Assembly: GCA_963970005.1 (NCBI GenBank) | Contig: CAXAMN010003002.1 | Span: forward strand, 490,467 to 554,466 | Reading direction: 5' to 3' | From: Durusdinium trenchii | Taxonomy: Eukaryota; Sar; Dinophyceae; Suessiales; Symbiodiniaceae | DNA: 64,000 bases | Shown here: piece by piece, positions 22,680 through 31,997 of the stretch | Position numbering within the stretch: position 1 is the stretch's first letter | How the letters are laid out: each line of letters starts with the position of its first letter | The notes under the pieces: model-generated | Seen by the model: only the letters and a program-made list of their open reading frames with translations | Told to the model about the DNA's origin: nothing | Database searches by the model: none | Position numbers and translations under genes: made by a program

Positions 22680-22920
22680 TGCTGCTCTCCTGGCCCTGTG
22701 GTCTGCGGGTCCTCTGGTAATAAGGTCCTTTGGTCCCTTGGTCCACTGGTCCTTTGGTCCACTGGTCCCCTAGTCCTCCGGTCTCCTGGTCCTCTGGTCC
22801 TGTGGTTTGCTGGTCCCCTGATATCCTGGTCCTTCTGTCTCCTGGTCCGCTGGTCTCTTGCTCTCCTACTCCGCTCGTCTTTCGGTCTCCTGGTCCCCTG
22901 CTTGCCCAAATCGAGGCTTG
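22680..22920. repeat. 8-bp degenerate repeat YTGGTCCN, locus 1
   Basis: About 30 imperfect 8-bp units. Because 8 is not a multiple of 3, all frames repeat an 8-residue pattern (minus strand rich in GPxDxxT), so the open frames are artefacts. An AT-rich stretch flanks it on the left, as at the related array near 36.6 kb. Confidence 0.85.
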
Positions 22921-23114
22921 ATTGCTTTCTACTAGAGGCAGCTCCCTGGGACGAAAGTAGGTACCCAATGATGGTAGCCGTCCAGTCATTGAGTAGCCCT
23001 ACTCGAAAAATGGTTCACCAGTAGAAAATGCTCCCTACTAGGAAGGAGCTCCTAGGGAGGTACACTTTCCTAGTCCCCTGCTCCTTCCATCCTCTTCCCT
23101 TGGTCTCCTAATCC

Positions 23115-23150
23115 TGCTACTGCTACTGCTACTACTACTACCCCAACCAT
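23115..23150. repeat. CTG/CTA trinucleotide repeat
   Basis: CTGCTACTGCTACTGCTACT-type triplets. Confidence 0.8.
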
Positions 23151-23397
23151 CCTCAGTGGGCTAGAATATGTTGTTGATTTCCTTTTTGTTTTTTGTTTTT
23201 TGATCCCCGTTGAATATCTATTTATTTTTGTAGATTCTTTTTTTCCCTTACCCCCCACAAAACACCAGAACCGTTTCATGGACAGTGTTGGACTAGATTC
23301 AGGAGATCGCGAAAGGTTCGGCTGTGATTTCCAGTTGGATCAAAGGTGCAATGGCGAAAATGTTGCAGCGACAGCAGCAACTATAAAGAGCAATTGA

Positions 23398-23512
23398 AAA
23401 AGTAGCAGCAGAAGTAGAAGGTAGAAGTAGAAGTTAGAAGGAGTAGCGGTAGCAGTAGCAGTAGGAGTAGTGGGAGTAAGTAGGAGTAGTAGTAGTAGTA
23501 GTCTGTGTTTTG
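23398..23512. repeat. GTA/GTAGAA microsatellite
   Basis: Interrupted GTAGAAG, GTAGCAG and GTAGTAG units; purine-rich plus strand. Confidence 0.85.
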
Positions 23513-23673
23513 ATGTTGTTGGCAGTGGTAGCAGTACTTTGCTGTTTGGGTTTGACAACTACATTTTGAGCTGTTGCTGGGTCATTTCAGATCACAGATC
23601 TTGTGTTGATTACACGACCTGTCCGCAAAGAATCATTCACAAATTGATAATCGAAGACAACCTGGGCTGGATC

Positions 23674-23788
23674 TAAGACTTGTCCATCTCTTCTTTGATC
23701 TTCTTTTCCTCAGTCTCCACCTTGTGTGTGTGTGTCTTGACCCAGTCCATTGTCCGGTCCCGGGGTCCGGGGAGCGCGAGGCGCCAGG
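23674..23788 (-). CDS. C-terminal exon candidate, lysine/glutamate-rich
   Basis: On the minus strand the frame ending with TAG (23674-23676) reads LALPGPRDRTMDWVKTHTHK and then VETEEKKIKEEMDKS before the stop. The charged helical tail and natural stop look like a true protein end. A minus-strand AG lies at 23789-23790, a possible acceptor. Other minus frames just upstream (23790-23930) also read plausibly (VAKDHKALVKCRVW), so further exons may lie there. No family assigned. Confidence 0.37.
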
Positions 23789-23938
23789 CTTCCAAACACG
23801 ACACTTGACCAGCGCCTTGTGGTCCTTTGCCACCTTGGGATGGTCTGCCCGGCGCCTTCTCCGCGGCGGAAGCGGACGGGGGTCGTTCCGGAAGTTGTGA
23901 CCGGGTTCCCCAAGAGTTTTAGACTCATGGGTGCTTCT

Positions 23939-24031
23939 CCCAGACACGACTAATGGGACTGCCATATATGGCTACGTTGACCCCCCAACCACCCCAATGT
24001 TGGCATATATGGCATACATGGAGTGTTTGGG
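23939..24031. mobile_element. Foldback family A/B, arms B and A
   Basis: The left arm is CCCAGACACGACTAATGGG with the ATATATGG core (type B variant). The right arm is type A, ending CATGGAGTGTTTGGG. The centre is TTGACCCCCCAACCACCCC. Confidence 0.85.
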
Positions 24032-24555
24032 TATTGTGATGATTTTGTTGTGTCACGAGGTATGCGAAATGATCCATCGAGCTCCAACCAGTGCTCCAAC
24101 CAGCTGGGCCCCCCTAACCTACCCCAACCATCTTCTCAGGTAGTTGGAGCCGTAGGGTATCACAAGGTTGTGCTAGCAAGAGACGGACAGGTTCACCTGT
24201 GAATTCCAACACAGGCAACACATTTTTTCTCCAGATGGTGTCAGCTGGGCCCGCCCCCTGGGAAATGTATAATACATAGACTCTTGATTGTACAATAGAC
24301 ATTCATATACGTTCATAAACATCAATGAAAATAACAAAAACCTCCTCATTTGCAGTAAAACCCTTTCCCTATGGGGGGTTGAACAACATTTCAGAGTCTA
24401 CATTAAGTGGAAAGCGGTCACTACCGGGTTCCATTTGGGCTTTGTTTGAGCCACCGGGTCCCATTCCGCAGTTGAACCACCGCCCGTTCCGCCCGCAGCA
24501 AGGGTCCTCAGACTGGGATGCAACGCGTGGTGAGATGCAACACTGGAAAACCTCA

Positions 24556-25227
24556 TCAAAAGGTCCCTGAAAAGCTTCTGTACTTCACCGCAATCACCAT
24601 TGACCTACCACTATAGACTTTAACCACCCTTTTCCACCGACCTTTCAAGAAAACAAGAAAACCGGCCGTTTTCGCCGGCGCCGCGCCCGGAAGCTGTGCA
24701 TCGTGCGCCCGGACCGCGTGAAAGTCCACGCCGTCCGGTGCACGGTCCGCTTCGGCCGGTATGCAGCCCACGTTGATGCACCAGCCCTCGGCGAACTTGA
24801 CGATTCTCACCAACGAGGATTCGCAGAAGAACACGAGCATCCTGGATGGCAAGATGTTTTCCTTCCAAGTTTGATGTTTAATTTGGACTTGGGAGATCCA
24901 GATCGCATAAATTGAGGCTGAACGCTGTGGAAAGGGCAGCTCAGCAAGCATGATGCTAACGAATTTCACCAGTTGGGTCAAGTGAAAACACCTTTCTGCG
25001 ATGGAACAAACATCCTGGCACGGAGTTTCTTTTGTGCTTGTGTTTCTTTTGTTTGGAGGTCGGCCAAGCGATTTTAGCTTCAGCTTTCCCCCCCTGGACC
25101 GATTGCGCTTGCGAATAGTTGAGTGGAGTCCGTTGATGTTCGAGGGCGCGAGTTTTTGAAACGGGTGGGCCAAAGTGCAGAAACAAAGGCCTACAGTCGC
25201 TTTGAGAATAGATGGCACAGTCCCCAA
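24556..25227 (-). CDS. Long unassigned minus-strand frame, 223 codons
   Basis: An open frame of unusual length for this window. The part at 24660-24860 (KFAEGWCINVGCIPAEADRA) is protein-like, but the rest is not. A plus-strand frame over the same bases reads PSANLTILTNEDSQKNTSIL at 24785-24844, which is equally plausible as an exon. Only one can be right. Low confidence in either. Confidence 0.2.
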   Translation of the reverse strand: MGTVPSILKATVGLCFCTLAHPFQKLAPSNINGLHSTIRKRNRSRGGKLKLKSLGRPPNKRNTSTKETPCQDVCSIAERCFHLTQLVKFVSIMLAELPFPQRSASIYAIWISQVQIKHQTWKENILPSRMLVFFCESSLVRIVKFAEGWCINVGCIPAEADRAPDGVDFHAVRAHDAQLPGAAPAKTAGFLVFLKGRWKRVVKVYSGRSMVIAVKYRSFSGTF

Positions 25228-26246
25228 AAGAATCCAAAAGGTGGTTTATTTGGACATATTTGGACTTCTATATAGACCAAGACATTTGTCCCATTACCTG
25301 TAACAGTCGGTAAAGAACTATAACTTAGACTATAACCCTGCCACCAGTCCTGCAACCTAACCATCATCATCCACTGTTACTGGCAATCGGATATGCCCAA
25401 GACATCTTATTGTTTGTGCCATCTACTCTGAAGCCTCTGAACCCACTGTACACTCTGATGAACCAACATGGAAGTGGATGGCATGGTCCCTTAGAAGATG
25501 TTTTTTCCAGTACAAACAGGGGATCCCATCCACTTCGAGGTGATGATACTTGTGTCGGGTGTGTATATATACTCGTTTTTTTCTTTCGAACCAACAAGGG
25601 TCATCCCTTTTGGGTCACTTCTATGCACTGAAGTTGTTTGACAGGCTTCCAGTAGACGCCTCCAGTAGAGATGGTCCAGGAACGTGTTGATGTGTCGACT
25701 CTCTGGCATCATAGACAAAACGTGTGTGTGGTGTGTGTATGTGTGAGTGTACTTTTTTGGGGGGGCTGGGGGACTCGTCATTCCAATGTCATGCTTGGAG
25801 AAGGGGACTCCTGATGACGGTAGGGGTGTTCTTTTTTTCTGAAACCGTTCACCCACGTACCCGTCCCGTTCGGAAGGAAACCCAACTAACTAGCATCAAG
25901 GAGCCATGGTTCTTTTTGTTCCCCCTACCTCTCCAACCACTCGCCGAAATCGGGAGACACGGACCCGACCCCGAAGGGCGGCGTCCCCGGAACTCGCACC
26001 GGTTCGGCGGGACCGCTCCCTGAGAATCGAAGTGGATGGAAGGGCTTTTTGGATGATCAGTTTCCATCAGAGGCTCAGGTGCTTTTCCATTTTCCATCCT
26101 GTTTGTTTCGGGGAGTATGATCTGGTTCTTTTGGGACCCCACCGTCCGTCCATGTCCGTCCCCGCCACTCGCGGTTTGACCGCCCGTTCCGCCCCCCCGT
26201 CTCCCCTCCAACCCGCGTCCACGCCCGCGTGTCCTCGCCCACCTCT

Positions 26247-26277
26247 CGATAGATGCCGCGATATGAGGCATCTATCG
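26247..26277. repeat. Perfect 11-bp hairpin
   Basis: CGATAGATGCC, a 9-base loop, GGCATCTATCG. It follows a GC-rich, Pro/Arg-encoding patch of uncertain nature. Confidence 0.8.
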
Positions 26278-26608
26278 TAAGGAGTCCTTAGCCTTGGATG
26301 ATTTGCTCAGCGAGCCACTTGGCGGAGTGGCCGAAGGCGTTGGGACAGACGTCAGGCGTCGACCAACGAGTTCGACCTAACACCGCTCGAGGTGTTGAAT
26401 CGAAACTAGCGCCGATAAGCTTCATATTGGCTTCATGACGCGAGGGGCTTCAAGCGTGGGTCAGAGAACCAGGTATTCCTCCATTCTCGCAGACTAGCAT
26501 GGAAGAAGCCTTTGGTTCAGCGGAAAAAAGTGGTTGTCATACGTTTGTTCTTCAAGCAGCATCCGTCGTCAGGATATTGATATTGCAAGTTTTTGGAGTG
26601 TATACTGT

Positions 26609-26709
26609 CCCTAGGGATCCAAGTACCTTCTCAGAAGGTACTTGGACCCTCAAAACCTACATAAGAGTGTCTCCAATCACCTTCTGAGAAGGTACTTGGA
26701 TCCCTAGGG
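26609..26709. mobile_element. Foldback family D, nested palindrome
   Basis: Perfect 31-bp inverted arms at 26609-26639 and 26679-26709, starting CCCTAGGGATCCAAG, surround a 39-base loop. The left arm with its neighbour is also a smaller palindrome: AAGTACCTTCT, C, AGAAGGTACTT (26621-26643). A relative lies at 41186-41300. Confidence 0.88.
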
Positions 26710-26840
26710 TGTATATGTGCGCACTTGTTGGAACAGAACGGGCCCTCAAAAACGGGAACAGCTCACCTGCTACCCTATGTTGAAAGCCTTGCCTTGTCCA
26801 CTTTTAGATCCACACCCGAGTGGACCAAAACGACCAGAGT

Positions 26841-26868
26841 AAGGCATGTTCGAAGGAGAACATGCCTT
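26841..26868. repeat. Perfect 10-bp hairpin next to a foldback element
   Basis: AAGGCATGTT, an 8-base loop, AACATGCCTT. It ends exactly where the foldback A/A element begins. Confidence 0.8.
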
Positions 26869-26960
26869 CCCAAACACTCCATGTATGCCATATATGCCTA
26901 CATTGACCCCCCAAACCACCTGAATGTAGGTATATATGCCATACATGGAGTGTGTTTGGG
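26869..26960. mobile_element. Foldback family A/B, arms A and A
   Basis: The left arm is CCCAAACACTCCATGTATGC and the right arm ends ATGGAGTGTGTTTGGG, with a 2-base GT insertion. The centre is TTGACCCCCCAAACCACC. Confidence 0.85.
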
Positions 26961-28311
26961 TTTGAGATGGAATTCCTCCGACCATCGACATGGAATCTGG
27001 ACCAAAACGCCACCAGCCGTCGACCCATCACAGGAGGGAAGATCCTGCGATGGAACTCTTGGGACGTTTGTCCGAGCTCTTTAAGAAGCAGGAGGCCGTT
27101 TGTTTGGTGTATTGTTTTTCCCACCTGTCAGGTGAGGGTTGTTAGATTTTATAGAATGTTATGGTTGGGGACCACTTGAAGTAAAGTATTTGTTGTTCGC
27201 TTCGTGTTTTCGCGCGACATGTGCGGCAAAGATGTGAACAACTGTGGGAGGAGGGGTGCGTTTTTTTCGATGCGCGGTAATTACGGGGCATGGTGAGTGT
27301 TCACAATGGCGCTGTTGATGTGGTGTTGCTGGTTGTGGCTTCTTTGGGGAATGAACTTCCTGATGTGAACTCTGGAGGAATTTTCGGATGGATTCCGGTG
27401 GGGGACACTGTCGCGGCCAGCGGCTTCATGTATGTAAACAGATTATACACTATATACTTGAGCAGCTCATGATGTACAATATTGACAACACCCTATCAAT
27501 TTTGGGGTAGCATGCAGACAAGTACAGTAGTGTTGTGTAATTTGGGCAGTGCAGTTCAGTAGAGTAGGACCAGGGTAGGACAGCGGTGCGACATATACAG
27601 TAGCATTAGTAGCATTCTGTGGCGCTTGCCTTCAACTGAGGGAGGAAGAGTAGTGTAACTGTACCATATTTGGCACTATTGTTGCCTTTCTTTCAGCACA
27701 AAAACGAGGCATCCAGTTGCTTCCATCATGGTCCAACTGGGGGACCAATCGAAATAGTTTGGAGGAAGGCACAGTAGTTCCACTATAGCGATATCCTCGG
27801 TCCTCGTCTTCTATGACTCGGAAAGCGTATGGTAGGGAAGTCGTAATTCGTGATGTCTCATTCTTACAAAGGGGGTGGCAATGAGGAAGGGCAGTAGAAT
27901 CTTCGGAACAGGGAACGGTGAGGAGGCGGCAATGCAGGTAAAATCCTTTGTCCCTTTAAGGAAGAGGAGTTGTGAGTGAGAGTAATGGCATCCTTGAGTC
28001 CATTTCTCTACTCAAGGAAAGTCGTATACGCAAGGAGGAATAGGACGGCCTAATGAAAACGAGGAACACTTGAGTTGCACGGGATGGAAGCAGTATGGAC
28101 TACCTGATCTACCTGCTCTTTATTGACGGTGAAAACCAATAATCATTGATCATTTTTGTGTTTTTGTTCGCCAGGACACGAGGGAAGTTGAGGAGTTTTG
28201 TGTACTGTGTTTATTCAGTCTTCTGCAAAAAGCACAAGAACAGCCCGCCCTTCAGTTGTCCAGGCGTTCTGGTGTTGAAGAAGTTCTAGCTACGAAGAAC
28301 TATACAAATAC

Positions 28312-28319
<8 letters not shown>
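26961..28319. other. Non-coding stretch
   Basis: No protein-like frame of note. It contains many short TAGTAG/CAGTAG motifs and poly-T runs. Confidence 0.45.

Positions 28320-28341
<22 letters not shown>
28316..28341. repeat. TTTAG pentamer repeat
   Basis: Five consecutive TTTAG units, in AT-rich sequence. Confidence 0.85.
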
Positions 28342-28342
<1 letters not shown>

Positions 28343-28759
28343 TGTTGTTTTAGTCTTTATATCTTAGCGGAATACACAAGAGGAGACACAAAGAAACATC
28401 CCTCACCTTCCCTGGTTTTCTGGTAAGACTTTCTAAACAACTAAAACAACTCAAACAATTAAACCTTTAGCTAAGTATTTTCAGAAAGCCTGGGACGGTG
28501 AAGGATTTGTTTTGTGGTTTGGTATTCCTCAAACATGTTCTTGTTTTCACTGTTTAAACCTACAATGGTTGAGTTTACTGTCAACAACACTAGGCCATAT
28601 CATACAAGGAGGCCCCCCTTATATATATATATACAGTCTAAGTATATGTTTGCAAGTATACATATATAATATATATACTGAATATTATATATATATATTA
28701 TACAGTAGTTATACAAATATATGTGATGTAGCAGCTTCCATTTGGTGCTCCAAAACCAG

Positions 28760-28846
28760 GAAAGGACCCCAGTTCGGTGGAGCAAACAAGTGAAGCGCTT
28801 CCAGGTGCAGATCCAAACCTTGAACGATGAAGTGCAGCGCTTACAG
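28760..28846 (+). CDS. Coiled-coil exon, unknown protein
   Basis: An exon of exactly 29 codons between an AG (AACCAG) and a GC donor (CAG|GCTCCG). It reads ERTPVRWSKQVKRFQVQIQT and then LNDEVQRLQ. Hydrophobic residues at heptad spacing (V, F, I, L, V, L) mark a coiled coil. It is in phase 0 at both ends and continues smoothly into the exon at 29224. Found by reading, as the exon has no ATG. Confidence 0.5.
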
Positions 28847-29223
28847 GCTCCGATCGAACCTTGCTTGGTGGGGACTTTTCGGACGTGACAAGGGTGATCC
28901 CTGGAGTCATAGCGCCACCAAAGCTGCGAAGCCACCAGGGCAACAGGAGGAACACATGGACGGAGCCTGTACGTGGTGGAGCCATTTTGGATCCCGACCC
29001 GCAACAGGACCCGAACTCCTTACACATCACTTCGAGGTGCCAGGGGACTCCCCCAAGAACAGATCAGCTTGTGACTTGTGAGTTCCTTAAATCAGTCACC
29101 TTCTTCAATCGTTAGACGCGCACCTTATTTCACTTGCACCGACCAAGCTAAAACCCGCACGCACGTCCTTCACCTGCACCGACCGTGTCACCATCCGAAT
29201 CGAATCCACAGCTAACCATCCAG

Positions 29224-29286
29224 GGGCGGATCCGGCGCATCAGCTTGGAGAACGCCGACCTCAAGAGCAATCCGACCACACCACAG
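29224..29286 (+). CDS. Second coiled-coil exon of the same candidate gene
   Basis: Twenty-one codons from AG (ATCCAG) to a GC donor (CAG|GCGTAT), phase 0: GRIRRISLENADLKSNPTTP then Q. Joined to the previous exon, the heptad pattern continues (LQ-GRIRRISLENADLK). The two exons support each other through matching phase, GC donors and coiled-coil register. Function unknown. Confidence 0.48.
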
Positions 29287-29467
29287 GCGTATAAACCTGA
29301 GGTGCGGGGCGCGCGCAGTTCGCATGCTCCGCGTACGCGCGATGAACGCGAAGCGCGGAGCGCGTGTCCGAGCGTGTCCAGCCAGTTCCGAGCTGGGAGA
29401 CGAGCAGACTTTTGGGGGCAAGCTGGAGGGGTTCAGTGACCGATGTGTTTTCTTTTGGGAGAGCACA

Positions 29468-29500
29468 GGCAGAGAGAGAGAGAGAGGGAGAGAGAGTTGG
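29468..29500. repeat. GA microsatellite
   Basis: GAGAGAGAGAGAGAGGGAGA-type run. Confidence 0.9.
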
Positions 29501-29866
29501 GACCAGTGGAAAACTCTGGGAAATGTCTAGTGCCGGTTGTCTCATATCCTGGAGGTTTTAGGGGGACCTTTGTAGGGAAAAGACATGGGCAGCATGTGCT
29601 TGTAGATGTGCTTCAATTTTCAGGGCCGCAAAAGTGTGGGGCCAAATTCCAACATAAACCGACGGTTCAAGAGGCTAAAGATCGTCGTTTGAGGCATTGC
29701 ATGCTTGGTATGTTTCCTGGATGGTTAAGGGTAATTAGGGATGGGAATCAACTCAAAGAGGGTTCATCACTTTGATTGGCGGTAGCGAATTCGCGTGGAA
29801 CTCTTTCTGGCTAGGATACACAGAATCAGACAATCACTCCCAATCCCAGCTCCTGCCATTGCCTAT

Positions 29867-29958
29867 CCCAGACACTCCATGTATGCCATATATGCCTACA
29901 TTGACCCCCAAAACCACCCCAACTGATCGGCATAGAGGGCATACATGGAGTGTCTGGG
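29867..29958. mobile_element. Foldback family A/B, arms A and A with B-type inner segment
   Basis: Outer ends are CCCAGACACTCCATGTATGC and CATGGAGTGTCTGGG. The right inner stem contains AACTGATCGGCAT, otherwise typical of B arms, so the switch between arm types happened inside the arm. Confidence 0.85.
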
Positions 29959-30201
29959 CAATTGGGATTTTCTTGTTTGTTTCAGCCTTTCCCACGATGT
30001 TGCCACGCATTGGTCCCATCTATCCTGTGACGCGTTGGTTTGCGTGGTGACCAGCGGACGGATCTTCCTGTCTTACAACGCTTTGGAATGAGGAAGCACA
30101 GTTGGTCCGTTTGGGGGTGTAGCCACTCGATACATTTTGCCTGCGGCCAAAGGCATGCAACCTCAAATCGAGCGAGAAAGACAAGTTGGCTGGAGAATGA
30201 C

Positions 30202-30245
30202 ATTATATATATATATATAGAGAGATATATATATATATATATTAG
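30202..30245. repeat. TA/GA palindromic microsatellite
   Basis: A TA run, AGAGAGATA, then a second TA run. Confidence 0.9.
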
Positions 30246-30659
30246 ATACATTCCTGAGCAACACCAGTGGAATCCGGGGAAGAGCCCAGGCCATCCAGGG
30301 CCTGGAGCAAACACTAAACCATCCACCACGACGATAGAAGGCCAAGGTTCAAAGAGTCAACACACCATGCTCGTAGCAGGAGTGTCCGATTTGTTGAAAT
30401 CAACCGGGGCCCCCGGGCCAGGGGTGTCCAATAGTAGCTCCGCAGGAGGTGAACATGGGGGGGCCAGCACCCGGAAAGCGGTCACAACAGTGCTGGTTGG
30501 ACTCGCCGGTGGTCGCGGGGATCAAAGTACTTAAAGTAATAGAAGAGCTTCCTCACATACTAATAGAAGAGCTTAGATAAATAGAAGGACTTAGATAGTA
30601 CTAATTGGTTGAAACCTTCTGTTTTCAAGCTTGAACCTTCGAACACCAATTGCTGGTAG

Positions 30660-30794
30660 ATTCTGTCCGACCGGACTCTCGTCCTGCCGCCGGCGCGGAC
30701 TCCGAACGACCCGCTCCAGGAGTTGCCCGAAAACTTCTTACAGCTGAAGATCATGCGGGGCCCTTCTCGGGGCCCACCCGAGCACGAAGACGAG
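30660..30794 (+). CDS. Exon candidate with GT donor, unknown protein
   Basis: Forty-five codons between AG (GGTAG) and GT (GACGAG|GTGAAA). It reads TPNDPLQELPENFLQLKIM, then RGPSRGPPEHEDE. The mixed hydrophobic and acidic composition, long open frame and consensus donor favour coding. It lies on the same strand as, and downstream of, the coiled-coil exons and could belong to the same gene, though the intervening 1.4 kb gives no direct link. No family recognised. Confidence 0.42.
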
Positions 30795-31138
30795 GTGAAA
30801 TCAGAACAGACGACCGAAGTCAGATTCAGGGGATTCAGGGGTGTTTGGGTTCGTTTGGACGCGAAACAGGGGCGATGAGAAGAGCACCCTGGAGCACCTT
30901 GGGGTGGAGGTCAGATTATATTTATGTTCTGAAGCGCTTTGTATTTTTCCAGTATGTGTCTAGTGATGTCTAGTGTATATCATGCGCAAATCACAAGCTT
31001 TCCACATAGCTTCCAGCGTTCACCATTCCTTTGGTGGTCGGTCGTATGCCCTTTGGTATCCTTTGGTCGCTGCATACCTATCGCATCGTGGTGGTTCCCT
31101 TCGCTTCCCACGCCCGGCACCTTCCGTCCGACTGTCAG

Positions 31139-31223
31139 GTGCCCGACGAGCACACGGAGCAGTCCCGAGAGATGCCACCCTCCAGTGGCTCGCTGAGACT
31201 GAAGTTTTTTCGCCGGGCCGGAG
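31139..31223 (+). CDS. Exon candidate following the 30.7-kb exon
   Basis: Begins after CTGTCAG and reads VPDEHTEQSREMPPSSGSLR then LKFFRRAGG. It ends near a GT (GGAG|GTGTTT). It is in phase 0 with the preceding candidate exon. A second plus frame is also open (AVPRDATLQWLAETEVF), so the reading frame is not certain. Confidence 0.3.
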
Positions 31224-31895
31224 GTGTTTTGTGGTGTTGATCGCTGGTGAGTTTGTTCCTTTGTTGGAGCACCCAAGCTTAAGCTTTTGGGGGGCCTTTG
31301 GTTCACCGTTGGTCCGGTGAACACCGAAAGCAGAAAATGGATGGCAAGAGGTCTTCAATAGAGTTTTGAGAACTCCTAGCAGCTCAGTCTACTGGATAAG
31401 CGTATGGAACAGAACCAGAGTCCAGAGTTGTGCCCAGAACCTGGCACTTGTCCAGGGAAGCAATCCATATGTGTCAAACAGACTCCTTCGGATGCGGAAC
31501 TTCGCCCGCGAACCGCGGCTTTGGGGTTGGGATGAACCAGGCCAAAAGTGACACAAAGCAGCTGAAAGCAGCTTGAAATAGACCTATCAAGACGAGTGAC
31601 TATTACATACCAGCACCCTCTAAGGTCGTGAAGTGAAGGTTGTTGGCCCTCATTCTAGGTCTCAATTGGTGATTTGGGGGGGGGGATGGTAGACTCTTTC
31701 TGATTTGTACATGTCTACATGTCCAGTTTGGGGCTCTTTCAATGAGGTGAGTTTGTTGGTGGACTGTGCTTGAGGTGCCCGGAGACGACAGATGTGGAAC
31801 CGACGAAGATGTTCCGCCGTCCATAGGTATCGTTGACCGTCGCTGTCACGTAGTCCATTCTGCTCATGTTCCGTGGTCAACATGTCGCTGTCAAG

Positions 31896-31997
31896 CCAAA
31901 GGAGAAGAGATCTTCTCCCAAGGCAACGATGCAGGGCAGCTGTGCGCGCTGCCCGAGAACTTCTGGGAGGATGATGAGGACCCAAGAACCGAAAAGG
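31896..31997 (+). CDS. Acidic exon candidate with consensus donor
   Basis: Thirty-four codons' length between AG (TCAAG) and GTGAGG (31998). The likely frame reads GEEIFSQGNDAGQLCALPEN then FWEDDEDPRTEK. LPENF also appears in the exon at 30660, which may be coincidence or may hint at an internal repeat. A competing basic frame exists. Unknown protein. Confidence 0.38.

Noticed and set aside
22680..22920. Regular spaced repeats as a CRISPR array
   Set aside because: Units are 8 bp, contiguous and without spacers, and the genome is eukaryotic.
22625..22989. Minus-strand frame rich in GPxDxRTxG as a structural protein
   Set aside because: It is a product of the 8-bp repeat. The same peptide cycle appears at 36.6 kb.
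28316..28341. TTTAG repeat as a telomere remnant
   Set aside because: Dinoflagellate telomeres are TTTAGGG. The pentamer array lacks the GG and is very short.
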